A stretch of DNA of 17,519 bases from Bacteroidales bacterium UBA1256. Lineage in GTDB: Bacteria > Bacteroidota > Bacteroidia > Bacteroidales > Paludibacteraceae. The notes below the pieces were generated by a model. That model did not search any database. It had not been told where the DNA came from and was given only the letters and a program-made list of their open reading frames with translations. The position numbers and the translations under genes are program-made. The stretch spans positions 1-17,519 of the forward strand of contig DBVU01000002.1 of assembly GCA_002308195.1 (NCBI GenBank). Direction: 5' to 3'. Of this stretch, positions 1 through 6,269 are shown in pieces (positions within the stretch are counted from its first letter, which is position 1; the number at the start of each line of letters is the position of its first letter).

Positions 1-60
1 AAGTTTACTTGAGCAAGCAGGTCTTTTGTTTTGGTTGCAAGGATGCCATCGGCAGACTTT

Positions 61-81
61 AGGGATTACGTAGAAATCCCT
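61..81. terminator. Candidate hairpin downstream of the small anchor-protein gene
   Basis: A 7-bp perfect inverted repeat (AGGGATT / AATCCCT) with a 7-nt loop lies just beyond the stop codon (86-88) of the minus-strand gene. No T-run follows on either strand, so it is a weak candidate for an intrinsic terminator or a 3'-end stabilising stem. Bases 1-60 hold no gene I can support: short open stretches exist on both strands, but none has a start codon or a recognisable sequence. Confidence 0.35.
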
Positions 82-85
82 CTTC

Positions 86-520
86 TTAACCCCCCTTGGC
101 GTTTTTTTCTGTCATTTTATCATTCCGGATTTTGAGGATTATCATAGCAAGAGCTGCTATCAGAAGGAATCCGAACGGAATATCTCCAATAGGTACCATT
201 CCACCAATAGGCTCATCATCGTCATCTATATCCAATCCTCCTCCTCGGCGTGGTTGAGGAGCGTTAGTAGTATATGGCACACGTACCGTTCCATCGGCAT
301 TGAGTTCTTGCACGTTAGTCCGGGTAGTTGTTATCAGATAGACAGGACTAGTGCTGTAGAACACTACTTTGGGTTTCTCTGCCGATGCACTGATAGCCAT
401 CTTGGCTGTGCTGTAGATACCTCTGTCGGTAGGTGCTTTATACGCAGGACCATACACCACAGCCCGCGCCGCAGTGCATATACATAGTAGAAGTATTATG
501 ATGTTTATTAATTTTCTCAT
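86..520 (-). CDS. Small exported protein with C-terminal membrane anchor
   Basis: Not recognised as a named family. The 144-residue product has an N-terminal signal peptide (about 1-20, ending AARA). A polar middle of about 80 residues is followed by an acidic stretch (IDDDDE, about 98-103), a PIGGMVPIGD motif (104-113), one hydrophobic segment (about 114-129) and a basic tail (KIRNDK). This motif-helix-basic layout resembles C-terminal sorting or anchoring signals and recurs, from general knowledge, in small Bacteroidetes exported proteins. The protein therefore probably sits in an envelope membrane with its middle outside the cytoplasm. The start codon overlaps the stop of the giant T9SS-type gene as ATGA (517-520), so the two are very likely co-transcribed and translationally coupled. 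It could be an accessory, partner or anchor for the large protein. The gene itself is well supported; the function is unknown. Confidence 0.85.
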   Translation of the reverse strand: MRKLINIIILLLCICTAARAVVYGPAYKAPTDRGIYSTAKMAISASAEKPKVVFYSTSPVYLITTTRTNVQELNADGTVRVPYTTNAPQPRRGGGLDIDDDDEPIGGMVPIGDIPFGFLLIAALAMIILKIRNDKMTEKNAKGG

Positions 521-3500
521 TTCCTGATCAGCACTTTGCGGCTGACACTTCCTTCTCGAATGATATATACTCCGTCGGGCAGATTATTCAAGTCGCGTCC
601 CATCAATCGGCCGAATATATCGTAAATCATTCTGCTGTTTGTACTATTGTTCGGATTCTCTATGCCTGTAGCCACTTCTCCCGTATTGGTTTGTCTGCGT
701 AGTGGTTTTCTGCCAGTCGGATTAATCAGCGGCGAAGAGACATTGATAGTGATTTCTTGCGAAGCGGCTTTGCCTTCCAGCAGAATGCCTCGATACGGCG
801 GCAGCAACACATGATATTCATCCGTATTCACATCGCGATTGAAAGTGGTCATCTCTTGTTTCTTCGGAGCACTGGCTGTTCCTGTAGCCTCCAGATAGTA
901 GCGGCCGGTTAGTTTATCAGAATTGTCCTCCACCAGTTTGGTAATATCCACGTAAGCGAGCGTCGGATTTCCGAAAAGATATACATTCTCGTATATCTCT
1001 TTGAGAGTCAGCAAGTTTTCACCATTGTATATCGGTTTGCCATAATTGGCGTCACGCGTGATGTATTCGGCTTCTGCCATCCATGTATGCTTCTTGCGGT
1101 CGTAGTAGTGATACATATTATCCTGCTTAGGCAGACGAATAATCGGATTGACATCATCGTTGTCACAATCGATTCCCACCATTGCAGCAGTTCCCGGTTC
1201 AAAAGGCGTGCTCATGTTTTTGCTAGCTGTTTTCCACTTGTCGCTAGCCGCATTGTACTCAGAGAGATAGATCTCGAAGATAGAGCGGTCGTCTGCCGCT
1301 GCGCCAACTATTTGGTTAATAGGAGCCACCACAAAAGGCAGCGTACTCTCAGAAGCAGATACAAAGAGATCTCCGCTGACAACACCCTGAATAGGAATAG
1401 ATGTCAGTGTCCATTTCCACGCATATTCCTTGATGTCGATGAAGGCCTTTCCGTGAATTTGTATTTTCTCTTGTCCGGCCAGTGATGCATCATCTGGCAG
1501 ATAGATATTTTCGCACTCGCTGCGGGTGTAATTGAGATCGTAGATTGAGTCTGTGGTAGAGAAAGTGACATTATAGTCCTTATTGGGGAGCAGCAACACA
1601 TTCGTCTCCGCCATAGGAATAAACGAACTCCAACTGTCATCCACATTCCACGGTCCTCCGTTCCATGTGACCTCATCAGGGATGATACGCAACGTAAAAT
1701 AGGTAAATCCTCGTTCGCACCCTTCGTCCTCGTCCTTAAACTGCACATGGAAAGTATAGTCGTAACCTGCTTCCAGAGTTGCAAGTGCAGGACCGAAGAT
1801 ACGAATACTATCCTCCTCTGCCATACGAATAGCATCCGTTTCCGCACTCAAACCGATAGGAGTCCATGAAGGACAAGTGGACGAGACTAAGATGACCGTA
1901 TCAACCACATATTCTACGCCTGTGTCGCCTTTGATATAGGTCTTGAGGTAGAACTCTCCTTGCGATTTTTTCGCATTAGAAATACGCATCACACGTGGTC
2001 TGTCTGCAATAGCCGCCGGCAATTCTTCCTCATCATCACCAATCATCATCATATTCGTCGTCTGCGTGCTAGGATGGATATGCAGGAAACGCGGAGTAAG
2101 ACAAACCGCCATTCCGTTTTCTGCTGAACCGTTAACCGGGAAAGCCGTGTAACTGAGCGAGACGGAAGGTTGCATGGTCGTCGTAACTGTATCCAAAACC
2201 AACAAACGCTGACGACGCAGATAATTGACAATCGTCTTCGAAATCTCCAATGGGTCTGTCGTTCGATAATCTTCTACGGCAGCCTCTATCTGGCGGAAAG
2301 AATAACGATAGACTTCCGGATTGGCATTGACGTATGTGGAATCGCCGATCAACCAATCGGCCCGACACGGCGTTGTATGCTCCTCCAGTTCGCCTGTCGT
2401 GGCATTCTGGGAGATATAGGTCAATTCGATATCCAGTGTGTAGGATCGGTTACCGCAAATATCCACCACTGAGTCACCTTTCGCTTCGCCGTCAATAGTG
2501 ATTCGTGTACCTCCGGCAATCATCAGTTCTGCAAAAGTGCCGCAACCGGATTTGTCGCCAAGGTCCTCTTCGCGAATAGAAACAAAACCATTGTACGTAT
2601 GGTTGGTTCGTACTACCAATGGTTGGGCGATATACATGATGTACCGCTCGACGTCTGCATCCACATTTTCCTTCACGTATTTGACTACCGGAACTTCGGT
2701 GTTATAGTATTTCGCATCGAACGAGAGAAGCGACGAACAGGTATCTCCACTGGCGATAATATCTTCCTCGCTCGCAGGAATTTGTATGCTGCCGCGTATA
2801 TTGGAACTACCCGAGTAGTTGTAATAAGTTGTCTCTATCGGATCGTTGTTAAAATCGCGCCATTGGTAATAGAATGTCGTACTCGATTCGTCTATGGCCT
2901 GATAGTCCACACGCAGATAAGCCGTGATGGAATCAGTCGTTCCTGCGGGACAGTCGTACGTTGAAGCCTGAATAGGCACTACCGGTGGTTTCTGAACGTA
3001 GATACGTATATCGTCGATGGCAAAATCATTACCGTCGGAGGACGTACTCTTATTCATGATACGAACTCTATAGGACGGATAAGTCGTCTCTGACGTAAAC
3101 TGGACAGGGAACATGATTTGGTGCCATTTAGCACGCTGCATTCTATTAGAAGAACTCCATGCTCCATTGGCTAAATCTTCAGGAGCGTTGATGCCGAATT
3201 CACCGGTGGTAAACGTCGTTAACGCGTGCTCTACGCCAAATTCGTCTATACCTACAACAATAAAGTCCATATTCGGTGCACTACGTCCGTTACTACCGTT
3301 TTTTTCACTGGATACATCGCATAACCAAGCCGAGAAATACATAATTGCACCCGGGCACAGATCAGTACTTACTTTCAGGTCGAATACTTGTCCCGGTTGC
3401 TGCGAACCATCGACATAAAGCATATATCCCTCTTTGGCATTATTAGTTACGTTTTCCGTGGAATCTTTATGTTGGTAAACCTGCGGAGCGGTTCCGCTAT

Positions 3501-4767
3501 CCACCCAAACTTGTTTTCTGTTGGTGATGGCATATTCACTCCATGTTACATTACCTTTACGAACTTTTCGATAGGAAGGCGACTCGTCTAAGTTTTTGTT
3601 ATAGTAGGCGTATGTGGACTCTTCTACGTCCAAATGATTAAGCCAGAAGGCAAAATTAGTGGTATTTGGGGCCTCAAAATTGAAGGTCTGCTCGTAAATC
3701 ATGGCTAAATTCTTGGTTGTAGTGGATAGTGAAACGGCAGGACCTACTGCATTTTTATCCATGTACGTTACTCTGAATCGCGCCACATTGAAATAAACAC
3801 CATCTGCTGAGTTGTATTTCAATTCATAAACAACCGTTCCAGGCGTAGTACTGCTTACCGGTGCAAACTGAGATGCTTGATCCCCTAACTGAATAGATGG
3901 ATCCTCCTCCCCATTCTTGTACCATTTCCAACTGGCATCCTGAGTAGGTTGTGTTAAATTACCTTGGCTGTTGATATAATAATAATTGGAGTGGCAATAA
4001 TAGTAGTATTGTTTCAATTTGATTTGTTTACCACTACCACGATACATATACTTTGGACCAATATAGAGTTGCCTTCCGGTAGGAGCAATCATATCATATT
4101 CTTCCAAGAACTGGTCATTGGTTCCGTCCATGTCTTTGCAAGGCTCCATCATTGCTGCCATTTCGGATGCAGGATGTATCTCGTAAATGATTCGTTTGGA
4201 GAGAGTCGGTTCCGTAACCGCACCGGAGGCATTCCATGTGAAGTTATCTATCCAGATAGACTCATCACAGGCAATTCGATAGATGGAATCGCCATTATGC
4301 ATTCGGTATTTAATTTCGATATAATTAACGTCAGTGTTGGTTACTCGGTCCGTAGCGTAGTCGCAAGCAAACCAACCGTAACTGTTTTTAGGTTTGAATT
4401 TATTCTGTGTTGTATCTTTTTGCCATGTACTCTCTATGCGTGTCGCGGCAATGGGCTCTTGCGTTGTTTTATTTACAACAGGTGATTCTTCTGCAGAATA
4501 CCAGGCCGGAATAGCTCGATCGGTATCATAATTATACCACCGAACATAGGAAACTAAAGAAGAACGCTCCGGACGATAGAGATATACCCAATCACCGGGT
4601 TTGGCATACAGTATCTGCGTCTCCGTATGCACCTGTTGCATTCCGTTAGATTGGAATGAATCATACGCACCTAACTGATGGTTTAGTGTGAATTGCGCTT
4701 GCGCTGTGGTTGGAATAATTAACGCTGCGCAGAGAAGAATGTGTAGAAACCAATTTTGTATCTTCAT
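517..4767 (-). CDS. Giant secreted protein with T9SS type A-like C-terminal domain
   Basis: The product is 1416 residues from the ATG at 4767. An in-frame TTG at 4791 would add eight residues ahead of a normal signal peptide and is less likely. The signal peptide covers about 1-23 (hydrophobic LHILLCAALIIP, ending AQA). Residues about 440-592 look like a jelly-roll, MAM-like or lectin-like module, ending in the FAIDDIRIYV strand common in large Bacteroidetes secreted proteins. Residues about 245-265 are very tyrosine-rich. A segment near 1032-1060 (VTWNGGPWNVDDSW) resembles the beta-rich modules of such proteins. The last 45 residues (IYDIFGRLMG, LPDGVYIIREG, KVLIRK) match the T9SS type A sorting pattern, which is cleaved as the cargo reaches the cell surface. 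No enzyme motif is visible, so an adhesin or surface structural role is an inference. It lies 124 bp after the regulator gene and is coupled to the small anchor protein downstream. Confidence 0.85.
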   Translation of the reverse strand: MKIQNWFLHILLCAALIIPTTAQAQFTLNHQLGAYDSFQSNGMQQVHTETQILYAKPGDWVYLYRPERSSLVSYVRWYNYDTDRAIPAWYSAEESPVVNKTTQEPIAATRIESTWQKDTTQNKFKPKNSYGWFACDYATDRVTNTDVNYIEIKYRMHNGDSIYRIACDESIWIDNFTWNASGAVTEPTLSKRIIYEIHPASEMAAMMEPCKDMDGTNDQFLEEYDMIAPTGRQLYIGPKYMYRGSGKQIKLKQYYYYCHSNYYYINSQGNLTQPTQDASWKWYKNGEEDPSIQLGDQASQFAPVSSTTPGTVVYELKYNSADGVYFNVARFRVTYMDKNAVGPAVSLSTTTKNLAMIYEQTFNFEAPNTTNFAFWLNHLDVEESTYAYYNKNLDESPSYRKVRKGNVTWSEYAITNRKQVWVDSGTAPQVYQHKDSTENVTNNAKEGYMLYVDGSQQPGQVFDLKVSTDLCPGAIMYFSAWLCDVSSEKNGSNGRSAPNMDFIVVGIDEFGVEHALTTFTTGEFGINAPEDLANGAWSSSNRMQRAKWHQIMFPVQFTSETTYPSYRVRIMNKSTSSDGNDFAIDDIRIYVQKPPVVPIQASTYDCPAGTTDSITAYLRVDYQAIDESSTTFYYQWRDFNNDPIETTYYNYSGSSNIRGSIQIPASEEDIIASGDTCSSLLSFDAKYYNTEVPVVKYVKENVDADVERYIMYIAQPLVVRTNHTYNGFVSIREEDLGDKSGCGTFAELMIAGGTRITIDGEAKGDSVVDICGNRSYTLDIELTYISQNATTGELEEHTTPCRADWLIGDSTYVNANPEVYRYSFRQIEAAVEDYRTTDPLEISKTIVNYLRRQRLLVLDTVTTTMQPSVSLSYTAFPVNGSAENGMAVCLTPRFLHIHPSTQTTNMMMIGDDEEELPAAIADRPRVMRISNAKKSQGEFYLKTYIKGDTGVEYVVDTVILVSSTCPSWTPIGLSAETDAIRMAEEDSIRIFGPALATLEAGYDYTFHVQFKDEDEGCERGFTYFTLRIIPDEVTWNGGPWNVDDSWSSFIPMAETNVLLLPNKDYNVTFSTTDSIYDLNYTRSECENIYLPDDASLAGQEKIQIHGKAFIDIKEYAWKWTLTSIPIQGVVSGDLFVSASESTLPFVVAPINQIVGAAADDRSIFEIYLSEYNAASDKWKTASKNMSTPFEPGTAAMVGIDCDNDDVNPIIRLPKQDNMYHYYDRKKHTWMAEAEYITRDANYGKPIYNGENLLTLKEIYENVYLFGNPTLAYVDITKLVEDNSDKLTGRYYLEATGTASAPKKQEMTTFNRDVNTDEYHVLLPPYRGILLEGKAASQEITINVSSPLINPTGRKPLRRQTNTGEVATGIENPNNSTNSRMIYDIFGRLMGRDLNNLPDGVYIIREGSVSRKVLIRK

Positions 4768-4813
4768 TGTACCTAAAATTATGCGAGTCAAATACTATAC
4801 AAAAAATCAGGCG

Positions 4814-4845
4814 CAAAATTACAATGAATTTCACACCCGCGCAAG
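4814..4845 (-). promoter_or_regulatory. Bacteroidetes-type promoter for the giant surface protein
   Basis: Read on the minus strand, a CTTG -33 element (4845-4842) is followed by 20 bp and then TAATTTTG (4821-4814), an exact TAnnTTTG -7 box. The leader to the ATG at 4767 would be about 40 nt. The -33 box departs from TTTG at its first base. An AT-run (4851-4860) lies just upstream. This suggests the giant gene can be transcribed independently of the regulator gene upstream of it. Confidence 0.55.
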
Positions 4846-4891
4846 CGTACTATATATATATTAAACGAGAGTTGAGAAACTACGCTGATTT

Positions 4892-6118
4892 TTACGAATT
4901 GTCATTTTTTTTGCTCCAAGACTTAGGCGTTTCGCCTATTTCGCGAGCAAAAACGCGCGTAAAAATAGTAGGCGAAGAGAATCCGCATTGCTGCGCTATA
5001 TCCTGAATCTTCATCCTCGGATTCTCACGCATCAAACGCTTCGCTTCCTCTATGCGGTAGTTGGTCACAAACTGATAGAAATTACACCCGTATTTAGCAT
5101 TTATCAATTGCGAGAGATATGTTCGGTTTAACGGTAGTACTCGGCGTAAATCCATCAAGCGGAATTCCGGATTCAACCATGGTTTCTCCTCCTCCATCCA
5201 TGCTTCTAATTTGGCACAATAAGCCGTGGACTCATCCTCGTTAATAGTTTCTTCTTTCTCTTCCACTTCATTGTGTTTCAGCCCTTCCCATGGGTCATGG
5301 CGATATAAAATCTGGCCGGTACTATACGCCATCATAAAGAATAACAACAACTGCTGCGTAAACACCCGAGACGATTCATGCGAGAAACAAACATAGTAAT
5401 ACGATGCTCCTACGATAAACAGCATTACCATATACCTTACCACCCATTGCACTTCGATATTCTCCATGGACGAATAGTTATCTTCACACCACTTGCGATA
5501 AGCGCGAACATGCGCCATCAACAAGCATAATAAGAACATCGGGTATAGGGCAATAAGCCAACGCAAATCCACTTGAAAAATATAATCTAACACGGCCAAC
5601 AGAGGCAATGGTAGTACTTGTAGCAACGACCGCCAAACGTTCAGCCAACCCGGTCGAAGAACCTCCGTGGGATAAACCAAAAGCAGCCATGCGTACATAT
5701 TTCCCAACACCATTGCCGAGCCACGCAGAGGGCTGGTGCCTGCCTTCACTACAGGTATGTCGTACAATATAGTAAGCAAAAGAAGAATAAACTCCAATGC
5801 GCCCCATAAAATCAAGACATGCGCCCAGATTTTACGTACGCGGATGCCGTCGCTATGGCGTAAGAGCAACCATGCGCCCATAACACAGATGGCAATGATG
5901 CTACCATTTTGAATAGGACTGATAGAGTCCTCAAACATATCGACAGGGATAAATTGCGATAGCCAATAACTGACTACCACAACAGCAGAAAGGACTATTC
6001 CGAACACAAATTCGGAACGATAGTCATAATAGAATCTGGATAACCGTTTACGTCGTTCACTACGCACATCCTGCGCAGTCAGGCGTTGAAAAATACTTCT
6101 TCTCTCCAACTTCGACAT
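4892..6118 (-). CDS. Membrane-bound AraC-family transcriptional regulator
   Basis: The 408-residue product starts at the ATG at 6118; a TTG two codons upstream is a poorer start. After a basic cytoplasmic N-terminus (1-35) come about seven or eight hydrophobic segments between residues 36 and 270 (about 36-55, 72-87, 99-119, 137-149, 168-181, 187-204, 226-243, 254-269). An acidic linker (about 280-310) leads to a C-terminal AraC-type double helix-turn-helix (about 313-402). The pattern LPLNRTYLSQLIN, then FVTNYRIEEAKRLM, then IQDIAQQCGFSSPTIFTRVF is typical of the AraC DNA-binding domain. Known Bacteroidetes regulators of this layout are thought to sense membrane or external cues. It is divergent from the VWA gene and lies upstream of the giant surface-protein gene in the same direction, so both are plausible targets. 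Its own promoter overlaps a perfect dyad. The ligand is unknown. Confidence 0.9.
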   Translation of the reverse strand: MSKLERRSIFQRLTAQDVRSERRKRLSRFYYDYRSEFVFGIVLSAVVVVSYWLSQFIPVDMFEDSISPIQNGSIIAICVMGAWLLLRHSDGIRVRKIWAHVLILWGALEFILLLLTILYDIPVVKAGTSPLRGSAMVLGNMYAWLLLVYPTEVLRPGWLNVWRSLLQVLPLPLLAVLDYIFQVDLRWLIALYPMFLLCLLMAHVRAYRKWCEDNYSSMENIEVQWVVRYMVMLFIVGASYYYVCFSHESSRVFTQQLLLFFMMAYSTGQILYRHDPWEGLKHNEVEEKEETINEDESTAYCAKLEAWMEEEKPWLNPEFRLMDLRRVLPLNRTYLSQLINAKYGCNFYQFVTNYRIEEAKRLMRENPRMKIQDIAQQCGFSSPTIFTRVFAREIGETPKSWSKKNDNS

Positions 6119-6151
6119 ATTCAATTTTTACTACAAGACTCGATATGTAAC

Positions 6152-6171
6152 ACCTTTGCGACTGCAAAGGT
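6152..6171. promoter_or_regulatory. Perfect 8-bp dyad in the divergent control region
   Basis: ACCTTTGC and GCAAAGGT form a perfect inverted repeat around a 4-bp spacer. The dyad overlaps the -7 box of the regulator promoter (6165-6172) and probably its start site. It is centred about 85 bp upstream of the start site expected from the sigma-54 element at 6220-6236, a usual distance for an enhancer-binding activator. It could be an activator site, an autoregulatory operator, or both. Binding is inferred. Confidence 0.5.
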
Positions 6172-6196
6172 ACAACAAAATTTTGATATATGCAAC
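6165..6196 (-). promoter_or_regulatory. Bacteroidetes-type promoter for the AraC regulator
   Basis: On the minus strand GTTG (6196-6193) is followed by 20 bp and TACCTTTG (6172-6165), an exact TAnnTTTG box. The leader to the ATG at 6118 would be about 40 nt. The -7 box is embedded in the right arm of the dyad at 6152-6171, so a protein bound there could block this promoter. Confidence 0.6.
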
Positions 6197-6219
6197 TATC
6201 TAAGTGATTTTTTTTGTTT

Positions 6220-6236
6220 TGGCACGAAGTTTGCTA
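6220..6236 (+). promoter_or_regulatory. Sigma-54 (RpoN) -24/-12 promoter for the VWA surface protein
   Basis: TGGCACGAAGTTTGCTA matches the sigma-54 consensus TGGCAC-N5-TTGCW exactly, with 10 bp between the GG (6221-6222) and the GC (6233-6234). It is preceded by a T-rich run. Transcription is expected to start near 6246, giving a leader of about 24 nt before the ATG at 6270, with a purine-rich AGAGGAA in it. No TAnnTTTG promoter is seen for this gene, so sigma-54 with an activator ATPase may be its only source of transcription. Confidence 0.8.
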
Positions 6237-6269
6237 TGATAGAGACAGAGGAACCAAATATACTAAGAT

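Noticed and set aside
1..60. Possible tail or start of another gene at the left edge
   Set aside because: Short open frames exist on both strands, but none has a start codon or recognisable sequence in 60 bases.
3964..4485. Long open frame of 173 codons antisense to the giant gene, and other antisense frames of 60-150 codons
   Set aside because: They lie wholly inside well-supported genes, lack family motifs and have no promoter or leader of their own.
4768..4791. TTG start for the giant surface protein at 4791
   Set aside because: The ATG at 4767 begins a normal signal peptide; the extra eight residues would weaken it.
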